Origin: Bolinopsis microptera
Taxonomy: Eukaryota > Ctenophora > Tentaculata > Lobata > Bolinopsidae
Length of the DNA: 64,000 nt
Direction of reading: 5' to 3'
Assembly (NCBI RefSeq): GCF_026151205.1
Contig: NC_087072.1
Location: 19,124,103-19,188,102 of the forward strand
Shown: in pieces, positions 11,760 through 24,100 of the stretch
How the letters are laid out: each line of letters opens with the position of its first letter
How positions within the stretch are numbered: position 1 is the stretch's first letter
Translations under genes and position numbers: made by a program
The notes under the pieces: generated by a model
What the model was told of the DNA's origin: nothing
What the model saw: only the letters and a program-made list of their open reading frames with translations
Databases searched by the model: none

Positions 11760-14700
11760 TACTCACATCACTAAGCTTAAAAACTCTTTAAATTTTTCAT
11801 CCACACACTCAAAATTCACATCCTACTTTGTCAACTTAGATGGTAACAAAACCAACTTCGATTGTCTTAACGTTGAACTCAAACGAATTGAACTAAATTT
11901 CTCTGTAATTGGTATCGCTGAAACAAACACAGATGAACCTCTTAAAGAACTATACAGAATACCGCAATACAACAGTTTTTATCAGGTCACTCAGGAAAAC
12001 AAGCTGAAAGGGACTGGTGTTGCCCTCTATGTAGCAAATCACCTTAATGCAGAAGTCATAGAAAATCTTGGCTACTGCACGCCTGATATTGAATCAATCT
12101 TTGTTAAGATCACTCAATCATCCAGCAAGCTCACACTCATCTCAGGGGTCATCTATCGCCCTCCAAATGGTGACATTCATAATTTCCTTAAGTCATTTGA
12201 TCACATATGTAAACTCCTCCCTAAATCTGGTGTACGTATAATGGGGGACTTTAATGTTGACCTTCTTAAAGTGAATGGTGACGCTGGTCATGGCAACTAT
12301 ACTCTTTTGAAGAATGCTTATTTAGAAATGGTTTCGCTCCTGTTATTTCGATACCTACACATGAGAGACCAAATTGCAAACCATCTTGTATTGACAACAT
12401 CCTCACAAATGACCCTGGTAACTGTGTTCTCTCAGGTTGTATAACAGATAGAATTGGTGACCATGCTCCAACATTTGAATTCACTGACATCGAATTCGAG
12501 GTTGGTCCAAAAAGTGAAAAACATGTCCAGTACTACGACTTCAGCAATGCCAACCTTAATAAATTCCTAACCCTACTGAACACTGACCTCTCAAAGCTCC
12601 ACACTTCTCATGAATTCTCGGATTTTACTAAATTATTTGATCATGTACTTGATTCAACATGCAAACTTGTAAAGCCAAAAACTACTAAACGGAATCCTAT
12701 CAATAACCCCTGGATAACAGATAGTATTTCATCAGCCGTTGAAAAAAAACATGAATTAAAAGATGCCTGGATTACATCTAAAACTAAGGCAAACCCTGAT
12801 GGAAACCAGGATCTCGAGCAAACCTTCAAGGTATACCGAAGGATCCTCAAATCTGTAATTAACACTGCAAAAAATACTTACTCTTGCAACCAAATCATAG
12901 AAAATAAGCACGACCGTAAGAAGACATGGCAAATCATTAATGAACTCAGAGGGAAGTGTAAAAAGGGTATCAAACCCTCATTTATAATCGACAACAGAAA
13001 AATAACAGATAGAAGGGTTATTGCAAACGAGTTCAACAAATACTTTAACTCCATTGCCTCCACTCTAAATGAATCAATAGCTGACCTGCCTATACAGGCT
13101 TCTGAATTTTCAACATTTGAAGACTACCTCCTGCCATCCAACAACAACTCTATATTCCTAACTGACTGTTCACATACTGAGCTCATGGAAATAATTTCCA
13201 AGCTGGAAAATGGCAAATCTAGTGATATCCCAATCCGTGTGATCAAAAAGTCAGCTCATCTAATCTGCCCTGTTTTAGCCCAACATTTCAATAAACTGAT
13301 GATGAGCGGGGTATTTCCCGATGTATTGAAAGTTGGGAAAGTTACTCCTATATTTAAGAAAGGAAACGAAGAGGATGTAGGAAACTACAGACCTGTCTCT
13401 ACTCTGCCCATATTTGGTAAGATATTTGAAAAAGTGATATACAGCCGTATCTATAGTTTCGCTTTGTCACAAAATATCCTTGATGAAAACCAATTTGGAT
13501 TCCGCAAGTCCCATTCTACTAGCCATGCTGTTAACTACTCTGTTAGGATTATTGAAGAGAGCATAAAAAAACGAAACCATGTTCTAGGAATATTTATAGA
13601 TTTGAGTAAAGCATTTGATACAATCGACCATAGTACACTCCTAACAAAACTAGATAGGTATGGAATAAGAGGCAATGCAAACTGTCTCATTAAAAGCTAC
13701 TTATCAAATAGAACACAGTACACAGAAGTCCTTAATGAAAAATCCGAAAACCTCATCATTAAATATGGAGTTCCACAAGGCTCTGTTTTGGGACCGCTCC
13801 TTTTTCTTCTATACATAAATGATATTTCCAATTCCTCAGATTTAGGAACTTTCATACTATTTGCCGACGACACCAACATTTTTATTAATGGCAAAACTGT
13901 AGAAGAAGCTTATGAGAAAGGCAACAAATTGCTAAGCTGTATAAAAAAGTATATGATCCTTAACAAACTACACATCAACATGTCAAAGTGCTGTTATATG
14001 CATTTTAAACCAAAGGCTAGTAAACCAGTAGAATTTCCAGATTCGCTTCAACTCCATATTGATGGCTTTCCAATTAAAAAAACCAAAGCAACAAAGTTTC
14101 TTGGAGTTGTTATTGATGAACAGCTTTCCTGGGGGCCTCATATAACAGCACTTAAACGAAAGTTAAACTATGCCTCTGCCACCTTAAATAGAATTAGGGA
14201 CTCTGTACCGAAGGAACTCCATAAAGACCTATACCACACACTATTTGAATCCCACCTTACATATTGTATCTCAGTTTGGGGTGATGCAGCACTCTTTAGG
14301 ACAGCAAGTATCTGGTTGTCTCAGAAGCACTGCGTACGGGTCCTCTTTGGTGATAAAGAGGCATACCTAAACAAGTTCCTAACATGTGCAAGAACAAGAG
14401 AGTTTGACAGCCAGGCACTTGACCATACATTCTTCCAACTAGAGCACTGTAAACCACTTTTCAAGCAACAAAACATCCTGGCTTTCAAAAATTTATATAC
14501 ATATCACACTTTTATGGAAGTTTTTAAAATACTGAAATTAAGGTGCCCAGCATCACTGCAACAGCATTATCAGCCATCTTCTAGAAAGGAAACCACTCTC
14601 ATTTCACAACTCCCATCTAATGACTTCATATCAAGATCCACAAAAATCTGGAGCACAATTGCACCTAAACTTAAGCTTTTTGACTACTCCTACAAGATTA

Positions 14701-15560
14701 GCCTTGCTAAAAGTCGCCTGAAAAAGGCACTTCTAAAGCTGCAACATGCTTATAATGATTCAGCATGGACTTCAAGCGATTATGACATAATGCAGCTGTC
14801 ATTTGAAAACAATCCCCTTCAACAAATGTAATCCAGTGTTCTCACTTCTCGGCCCACAGGTTCCTCCTATTAAAAAATTTTTGATTTTGGTAAATGTGTG
14901 CTGACTCCACCACCTATGTATTTAACCTAATATTTAGTGTATTACAGGTAGACATTGACTTAGGTAGGTATTTTTCTCTTAAGGTAGATATTAAGAATTT
15001 GGTAAATTTCTTAATTGTATGACTATTTCCATTATTGAGACGTTTTAAATATTTGATTTAAGAGGTTTTTTTTATAGGACTGGTTCACAGTGTGAACAGA
15101 TTCCAGATTTATATATTTTTAAAGTGATATTTAATAAATGATTAAAAGAACCAATTTTAAAGTTGCCATAGTAAAGCCTTTAGGTCCAAAAATATACCCA
15201 TTATGCTCACGTAAAAACAACTCTAAATCAGTAGGCTGTCACTCTATTAATGCACCACACCGCTTCCTCCACTGCACTAAAAGTTATACAATAAATTCTT
15301 CAATCCTAATTTTGTATCGTGATGGAGACCGGTGTCCATACAAAAATTTTACTAGGTTGCCGTTTGGTGTGAGCAATAGCGAACAGCACGAACACTCCTT
15401 TGCCCCGTCAACCTATATCTAATCTATTTAAAGAGTGACAACCATACTACACATTGAATTAGGATTCCTTTAAATATCAAATTGATTTATTGTAAACTTG
15501 TTTACTCTGTAATAAATGGCATAAAATTGAATTTTTGTTTAACTGAATTTTTGTTTAACT
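11760..15560 (+). mobile_element. LINE retrotransposon, Jockey/CR1-like, nearly intact
   Basis: A non-LTR element encoding an APE-type endonuclease and reverse transcriptase. Its 5' boundary is uncertain; the AT-rich region 14835-15560 after the stop is taken as 3' UTR and ends near a short direct repeat (TTTTTGTTTAACTGAA, twice, about 15532-15563). No second gag-like ORF was seen, and the 5' end appears truncated inside the endonuclease. It lies head-to-tail with the decayed copy upstream. Confidence 0.8.
11770..14831 (+). CDS. LINE endonuclease-reverse transcriptase, one frameshift
   Basis: Endonuclease motifs in order: IGIAETN (near 11912), SGVIYRPPN (near 12145), MGDFNVDLL (12241) and IGDHAPTF (near 12452). 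RT motifs: NYRPVSTLP (near 13383), IFIDLSKAFDTIDH (near 13590), GVPQGSVLGPLLFLLYIND (near 13770) and the catalytic FADD at 13860-13871. A C-terminal region of about 200 residues follows, typical of Jockey/CR1-like LINEs. The frame breaks once, around 12305-12320 in a TTTT run; one added base joins both halves, after which the frame is open to TAA at 14829-14831. Retrotransposition would need the 5' part, which is incomplete here. This could be a recent insertion with one mutation or a sequencing indel. Confidence 0.88.
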
Positions 15561-15863
15561 GAAATAATCAAACATAAATTTGTGTACATAATTTTATTGT
15601 GAAACAAATTTTTAGTGAAACAAATTTAAAATTTTATCCTTTATTTTACAATCATAATATAATAATATTTATAAGCCTCCGTTTTGAAACGGACTAAAGG
15701 TCGTGATAGTTATATGTAAAATTTATTTTTGTTTGTTTTAATTGATACTAAATAAAATTGTTGGTTTCTTGTAATTGTTGTTTTCTTGATCCGTCCTGAT
15801 ATGTTTTAGTAGATAAGCTTTTAGTGTAGTCGATAGCATTGCTTGTGGTAGTCCCAACGCCTC

Positions 15864-16448
15864 ATGGAGGCAGTTCAGCTTCTGGATAACATTGAGCTTC
15901 GTGAGGTATGTCATGATGTAAAAGTTCAACCCCAGCTACAGAAGGTAAATGAGGGTGACTGCCTCAACCCCAAGACTATAACAGGTGACCAAGTTCGGCT
16001 TGATGTATCTGCTAGAGGAGTTTGGACTCCATTTGATAAGACCTTTCTTGACATAAGGGTTTCACACCCCAATTGCTTATAATCAAACAGGACAAAAACT
16101 CTTCAAGAAGTATACGAAGAGAACGAGAACGAGAAGAAGGACAAGTACTTGGAGAGAGTGTTGAATGTGGAGAAGGCTACCTTCACCCCGGCTGTATTCT
16201 TCACATCTGGAGGAATGTCTAAAGAGTGTAAGCAGTTCGTCAACAGAGTAACAGACCTCATTGCAAGAAAAAGGAAGGAAAGGTACTGTGATGTAGTAAG
16301 ACATGTGAGAACAAGGATAAGATTTGCAATGTTGAGAACAACTCTTGTTGCTCTACGAGGGTACCAAGGAAAGAAGGTGGACACCAAACGTGAGATTCAG
16401 CTATCAGAAGTCTCATACAAGCTCATCCCTGCCCCTATAATGGAGTAG
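15864..16448 (+). pseudogene. repeat-encoded protein fragment with one stop
   Basis: One frame is open from 15864 to 16448 except for a single TAA at 16080-16082. The first part reads DVSARGVWTPFDKTFLDIRV and the second part VLNVEKATFTPAVF, SGGMSKECKQF and RTRIRFAMLRTTLVALRGY. I recall this block from multi-copy, transposon-associated ORFs in invertebrate genomes, usually with longer upstream sequence. The Asp..Asp spacing loosely resembles a PD-(D/E)XK nuclease fold, but this is not established here. No upstream coding continuation is visible, so it is probably a 5'-truncated copy. Confidence 0.6.
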
Positions 16449-16697
16449 ATCATGTGTTTTGTTAAAAAATTTTTTGAAAAAATTATTGGTAGCAATGAAT
16501 TTTGCTCTGCCAATTGCAACACTAAAAATTTGATTGTGCTCTGCCAATTGCATCACTTGATTAAATTGAATGTATATATAATACTGTTTGACACACTTTC
16601 CGTAAAACCCTGATTTACTGTGGAATTTGGGGAAAAGAAACACAGCGGTAAATTGGGGTTTGCGGTAAATCAGGCGCAGTAAGTTCGACGCAGTACA

Positions 16698-16967
16698 TTG
16701 ATGAAAGGAGCAAACAATTATTTCCTCGCTACTCAAGCAGAAGCACAGAGACCAAGGTTATATCCTCAGTGTCCAAATTGTAATGTATTGGACACCAATT
16801 ACCATAGAATCTTCTACTGTCCACTGTGCAGCTGCTCTTACAGGGAAACCCTGCAGGAGCACTCCTCTAATGACCAACCATGCTGGTCTATCTTAAGAGA
16901 TGATAGTGATAACAGCATCACTGCCTTCCGCTCTCTAGCACAAATTTCCATTGGTGAACTATCATAA
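16698..16967 (+). pseudogene. retroelement C-terminal zinc-knuckle fragment
   Basis: An 89-residue frame with CPNCNVLDTNYHRIFYCP, that is Cys-x2-Cys-x8-His-x4-Cys, a pattern common after the RT domain of R1/Jockey-type LINEs. No RT domain precedes it, so it is read as the 3' end of a truncated element. The 250 bp between this and the previous fragment hold a direct repeat (GCTCTGCCAATTGCA, about 16503 and 16537) and nothing else recognised. Confidence 0.5.
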
Positions 16968-16970
16968 AGA

Positions 16971-18157
16971 TTATTATTATAGTGCTCTCCCTACCCTTCT
17001 CCTTGTGACATTTCTTCTCCTTCAGCCTCTACCACTCACTCTACTGCCTCATCTTCTGGATGTCATTATCTTTAGTTTAGTTGAGGATTCTCAACACCCA
17101 CTCTCAAGTTGAGTACTCTCGACCCACTTAGTCCACATACCTTGCAAACTTACAGCACTGGTTCCACTAGTCAATCGTAGGAGAAGAGAAAGCTTAATAA
17201 CAAATTTGATGGCTGCATTTTGTTTGATTTATTAGGTCCTAGTATTTATCCCCATTGTTTTAAACTTTTAAGAGAACTCTCTTTAAATTATTTTAATGCA
17301 GTCACTCAGATAAGTTTTATACCTGGACACTTCAACAAAGACACATACTCTGCCCACAATAAGGGGCCATAATTGTCTCAATTATGTAACTGTATAGAAT
17401 TATAATCATTATCAGCTTCTGTTTACAATTCTCTTGAAGATTGCGCAGAGCCCCTGGGCCCCCTTAAAAGGGATCGTACTCTCCGATCCTGGTAAGCCTG
17501 GAGGGACTTTTCAACTTTATTCAAATATGCCAAACTTAAAGTACTGAAACTATGTTGGTCGTCGGTATGTTGTCCATTATCTGCATTCTGCTTTCATAGT
17601 TTCAACAATAGTGAGTTCTAAATATACAGCTTCAAACTCACTATGTATGAATGAATGAAATACCTGACAATCCGCATTCCTATAACTCAAAAGCATGAGT
17701 AACTCGTAATAGTATGATTCTTAAAAACTTTAAATTAAATTTGGCGCACACAGGTCCTCGTGATCATGTGATTGCCGCATGAGGTTTTGTAAATGCGCGG
17801 CGCACCTTCAAGCTTAAATTATTCACCTTACTGAGGCAGCCAACCAACACACGGCTTTATTTCTATGATATTATATGTTTTGATTATTATTAATAAATAC
17901 CAAAATTTAAAACTTGTTTTCCTAAAACTTGTTTTCCTAATTTTAATTGATTAAAAAGTCTGTCATTTTGAATTAAATTATTAACTCTTTTTGCATTTTT
18001 TGTTTCATGTTTGTAGTGCGCATTTATTATGTCACATCATATCATTCTGAGCTATGCTAAACCATATTATTGTTTTGTATTAGCTACTATAATATAGCTT
18101 TCTGCTTGTTTTAATGCTTATGCTACCATTTCACAACTAACTTTTAGCAACATCAGG
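16971..18157. other. gene-free stretch before the SUMF2-like gene
   Basis: AT-rich sequence without a supported exon, RNA or clear repeat boundaries. A short duplication (CCTAAAACTTGTTTT, near 17915-17935) is visible. The SUMF2-like promoter must lie here, but no TATA box at a convincing distance was found. Confidence 0.5.
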
Positions 18158-21100
18158 ATGAATGAAGTTATACTATCAATTGCTGTCTGCAGTTTGATTT
18201 TATACCAGATTGTGTCTTGTGATGACGTAGTAAATGGCATGGTTCTGATAATTCCTCAACACAAACTGGTTCTGGGAAGGTCAGTGCTAGATATTTGTTT
18301 CTCGTTTAAATTGTTTCCAACTCCGAAGTTCTACATTTTGTTACCTTGTCAGAGCGTTTTCATATTATGGTTTACAGGTTTTGTGCTGGCTTGTTAATTT
18401 GCTGCTTTTTAAATTTCACATAACTTCATTCTTTTCAAATGTACGTTCAGTTTTCGTTTTTGGAATATTTCCAATGATTTAAAATCAAGTCAAATTATTG
18501 TGTTTGGCCATTCAAATAACATTGGGCAGGCTCCAGCTAGTCGGATGATTTAGATATCCACCATTATCAGTTTGGCGGATCATACCCGCCCGGCACTATG
18601 CCGGCCCATGATTTTCCGAATCGCTTACCAGTGGAAATCTAGTCAATTCAAATATCTGCCTGCTTGGTACTCATGGTCGATACAATCACAGCCCAATTAA
18701 CTTCTTGATCAGACTGATTCACCTACATGTGCATACGCCATCTGGGAGCCGTCAGTTGAGCTTGCTCTTTGACTCGTGGGTTGAAAACATCGTGTACAGT
18801 ACTTCGTGAGTAGTATAACAGTACTTCACAACGATAATCCGCCTCCCCAACCAAATATCTTAAATTATCAGTTTGTGCATAACAGGCGATCAGGTGAATG
18901 GGTTTAACTGATCGAGCTATATCCTCATTCTCATGAGAACCTAATCAACTACTTGGTTGCTATTGAGAGCTATTACTCAGTTTTGCTGACGATATGATTA
19001 AAATTCTTGACAACTTTTCCACTTTCACTATTGTAGTGTGGAAAAATGGTGTTTCTAGTATGTTTGCAAAGATGAGCATAAGCAAGTAAATGTCGAACGG
19101 CATGGCATGGAGTCCATCAACCAAATTTTCAAATTTGGTGACATAATCCTCGAACGAATTGTTACAGTATGCCATCTAAAACATGAAAAATCGTTTCAGA
19201 TAGTCCCTTTTCCCAACTGTGCCAAATTTTAACAATTTTCTCCAGCTTGAAAAGATAATATACAAAATTTGTTTTTGGCTGAAGATGTAATCAAACTACC
19301 AGTGCTGTGGACACACTATTGGCTTCTTCTATGTTGGATACTGAACCATCATGCTTCGTCTCTGTTGGTTATTATTTGTCCAAACACTGTAAAGATAGGC
19401 TCATCAGTACTTGATCATTTTGATAGTTTATCATTTGGTGACATTGGGTGACTGATTATTTGGAGCCTATTATAATATAATAGAAGTTGTCCATTAAACA
19501 TTACCAATTTCCGAAAAAAATCGAGAAGGCTCAGGTTTTTAAGCCTACCCTTAGGAAGAATTACTCTGATCCGGACTACCTGAACAACTATGGAACTAGT
19601 TCAATTGGTCAATTGGTCATGCCAGTACTGTCATAAACTGTAACCAACTATTTAAAAATTAGATATATTTTGCTAAATTTCAAATTTTAAGTCATAGAGC
19701 AATCTTCTTGATTTTAAAATTTTTAAGAATAATATTTTACCCTAACTATGATGTGGTGGCATTTCATACTTAACTAAATTTCAACTTTGAAAGTAAATAG
19801 ATTATTAGTGACAACAAAATTATAGTTTAAGACATCCATTCTGCATTGTGTTTCCAATATTAGAATTTATGATATGTATTGATTGAATAATTGGTAATAA
19901 ATTTAACTTTTGTTTTATTAACTTTGTTTTATTAAATCTTCCTGTCTTGTAAAATTCACAATGTGTTAACTATTTTAGAAAAATTTCGATCACAGAGATT
20001 CCCACACCTAATAACATAAGATATTTTTCTTTCAGAACGAAGGAGAATTTTGATTCAAAAAAAGATTGGAAAAAGCTTGACGTAAAACCATTCCTAATCA
20101 GTGAAACTCCCATCACAAATACACAGTTCTCAAAATTTGTTTCTAAACAGAAGTTAGTATTTTATACTGCAAATTTAACCTCCCTTATGATCTAGATATT
20201 ATTGAGTTCACCATTATGTTGATACGAAGTTCCTGCATCGAAAAATGTATCATATTATTAACATTTGACACCCTAAAGCAATATTCATGTTTCAGATTCA
20301 AAACAGAGGCAGAAGTATTTAAGTGGAGCTTTGTATTTGAAAAGTTTGTGTCAGATGATATTAAGGAAGAGATAAGCAACTCTGTAAAAGGTAAAAGTGA
20401 CATGAAATGTTATAGACCTATGGTGCAACCCTCAACAATACAGGGTAGAACTCTGTAAGATAGATCTCGAAACTGGTAGGAGGTGAAGCACATTTATTCT
20501 GACACGTGAACTTAAGTAACCTATCAGATTACAGCATTGGTCCACCTCCCCACCAGTATCCAGATCTACTGCTCTGCTCCCCAATATCAGCTTAATATGT
20601 TCAGAGAGTAATTTTTACCTTTACCTCCCATTTTGTTATATCACACTGTTTATCATTGTGTTGTAGGTTCAGTGTGGTCACGAGTTAATACAGGTGTTAT
20701 TGTCTAAAATAATCTACAATAATCTACAATACTGCTGGGTAATAATATACCCAGAAGTTCTGGCTCAGTTCTAAAGCCGATGTTCGCTAGTATCATCCCA
20801 AAATGATAAAACTTCTAATTTCTATGCATTTAGGAATCGCCTTTTGAATGATAATTCATACCCCCGTTCCCAAAATAACGACTGTATGCCATTTCTCTCG
20901 CATCGCTAGACAATTTGTCTACAAAATTCACGTACGTCAGAAATTTAATGGATTTATTCGGCCATAAAAAGATAAAAGCTTGACAATCCAGGGCCTCGAT
21001 TGAGCTTTGACAAGCATCATAAAGATGAATTTAGTTAAAGGAATATGAACTATGAAGCATCTTGGAATCTGTCTATATATTGTTGGGCGTGAAAATATAA

Positions 21101-24100
21101 ATGATTATTGTTGAAACGTGATTTTATTATGCAACTTTCGTGCTGTTTTCGTTGGAACTGAAACGATCGCTATGTCAAACCTCTTAGCCCTTTCCGTAGT
21201 ATTTCTGATTCTTTCCTCGCTGTCCGCCAAAAGATCCTGCTCACTCAAGAACCGAATCAAACAGTTTAAAAAACGATGTCTGTTAAAAGGTAAGTGTTTC
21301 TATTTCTCAGAATGACCGATACTGCAACCAGGGCTGAATAGTTAGTAAACAAAAATGTCACAATACCATAAATCCTGCTATTTTTTAACTGTGACTGGAC
21401 ATTTCGTCAGGTTTTGAGTCCACCTTGAAATGCATCTCCTACCAACCCCAATCTCCTTCTAAAAGAGTTCCCAGACATTTAGTGACGAAGTGCCGCAGAT
21501 TGGAGGATGTTCTGGTATCTGGGTGTGGCTACACCTGTGGCACAGTCCACGGTGGTTGGAGCCAGTTTGGGTCGTGGAATCAGTGCAAGGAACGGTGCAG
21601 TGGGGAGCGGAGACGGGTGAGGAGTTGTAACAACCCTGCACCTGCTAATGGTGGATCAGATTGTGTCGGATCTGCTATAACTGCTGAAGCTTGTGTTGAT
21701 ATCACCTGCCCTGGTAAGGAATATAACAACAGTAATATAAGTTATAACAACAGATTAGGATTAGGAATCATAAATGGTTCTTATATACTACGTGATACAT
21801 AGGCTACGTATTCTCTTGTCTATTCATCTTTACTGTTAACGAGTTACGACATTATTTTAATAAACCTTTCAGTGGCTGCTAAGAGAGTAGTAATAAATGA
21901 TGGAGAACCAAGTAAGAAACAACAGATTAGGATTAGGAATCATAGTTGGTTTATTATATGGACTCCGTGATACATAAGCTATGTATAATTCTCTTATTCA
22001 TCTTTACGACATTATTTTAACAAACTTTCAGAGGCTGCAGAAAGAGTAATAATAAATGATATGAAACCTAGAAACGATAACTTGGGTGGGGTAACGTACA
22101 AATTAGACATAACAACAGGATCAGATTACTGGGATGGAACTGACGACCCTATATACATGTCTCTAATTGGAGATTCTGGAATAGTCATGTATCTGGGACT
22201 GCTAAGTTTAGGATCCAAGTTCAGCGGTATCCTCAAATCTGGCTCACAAGACATACTTACATTCCATACCACCTGGGATGTGGGCCAAGTGAAATGTATT
22301 GAGTTAACTGCTGGTGGGGACGATGCGTGGATGTTTACAAAAATTTCAGTTACAAGTAGCACGGAAGAAAATGTTCACTATAATTTCTACAATGACGAGG
22401 GTCAGTGGTTGTCCTCCGATACTACCGAAGGAGTTGACCGGTGGAATAGCTGTGCTTATAGACAAGACCAGGGGCGTGCGCAGTATTAACTGAATTATAT
22501 TTATATGCTAAACCAATAGGATATCAATACAGAAGGTTCAAAACAGTTGATAAGACACTTGGTTATTAGTAATATTTTCATTTTTAAAACAATGAACAGA
22601 TTAAGATAGCACGAATTTTAAGTTATTGCGGATATTTCCAGTCTGAAGATTGGCACTGGCAGTATGGCTAAGTGTTACATGCTATTTGGTACTGGATCGT
22701 GATGTCCCATGATTTCACGAGACCCGGATTTATACAATATTGAATAAATATTTTAATGTGGTTCTTGCTGCTCTTTTTACCACTATAGGCTGGGTCTTTG
22801 TTAAATGAGTTGGTATCCCAGTTCAGCTTTTTTCGTGACGTAACATTACAACTAGATATTGTGATAAATTTACTTGCAACTTTTCGTGTTTTATTTCGCA
22901 ACAATTGCGTCTCCGAATGTTGTTGAGGTTCCAGAAATGCATATCAACGTCAAAGAAGATATGAAAGTCGAAACATTTCAATTAAAAACTGTACTATGAT
23001 ATCAGGGCTGGAATACCACTGAATTTAATTACTCGTGTGAATCATCATAAGATCATAGACATTATTCACATTCTCAAAGTATCAATGCCTTTTTGTGGCT
23101 TCCGGATAAATAACTTAAAAAAGTGTGCTCATTTTCACAAATCTAATATCGCAAACTTTTGTTCAAACCTCTTGTAGCAGACCAATAGTTCCACCCGTCC
23201 CTACCAGCAACCTATAAACCCAATCCTCAGTTCCTTGTCACAATTATACCTAAAGATAAGAGCGATTGTCTGCAAGCTGTAAAAACTTTACAGTGTCCAG
23301 TCATTTAACACCAATACGTAAGCGGGGTGCTGCTCTCTGCAGCTCAGAAACTCTCTGCAGTAATCACATAATATGCATTATGCAGTAGTCATGTGACTAA
23401 CTTTCTGCTCTCTCTCCTGCCCAACCTGGCCTCCACGTGGCCTCCACGTGGCCTCCACGTGGCCTATTACATCCGCCCTGGCAGAGCGGGGAGAGGGTTG
23501 ATGTGATGATAATGATATGGTAATTGTATTAATTTGTCCATTCTCAAACACAAGGGTTTGTGTGTTGTGTTCGGTATATAATCGAGGGAGAAACAACATT
23601 ACTCATCGCTTCTCGGCCTTTTGGCTAAGATCAAGTGTAGTATCTGTTCTTATCAGTTTAATATCTGATACGCTACTCATCGAGTAGCTTCAATATTAAA
23701 TTGATTTTTGGAAATTGGTCTCGGATGTGAAGCTTGCTTCAGCCAGACCACGAGTCTTCCCCGTATTGCAGTACCTCGGGGCTAGGCTCACCTCCCTTTG
23801 GGGAGGCCTTTTAAAATGCAAATGAAAGAAGATATTGTAGTAATATTGTATTGGAGTAAAGTTGTATGTACAAACACCATTAGTCCAGTCCACTATATTA
23901 ACAATACACGTTCTACTGTGACTGTACAGTGAAACCACACTGAACCTATAACTAAACCATGTGCTGTAATATACCCGACTTACTTTCCTAAACCACCCCC
24001 CTCTGTCAGGAGCAGAATGGTGGCTACCAGTGGAGGGAGCATACTGGAAACATCCCTCAGGACCTGGTTCTTCAGCTGGCAGGAAGCCAGACCACCCTGC

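Noticed and set aside
18960-19175. Minus-strand frame with faint gag-like spacing
   Set aside because: No zinc knuckle, protease or LTR nearby; similarity too weak to support.
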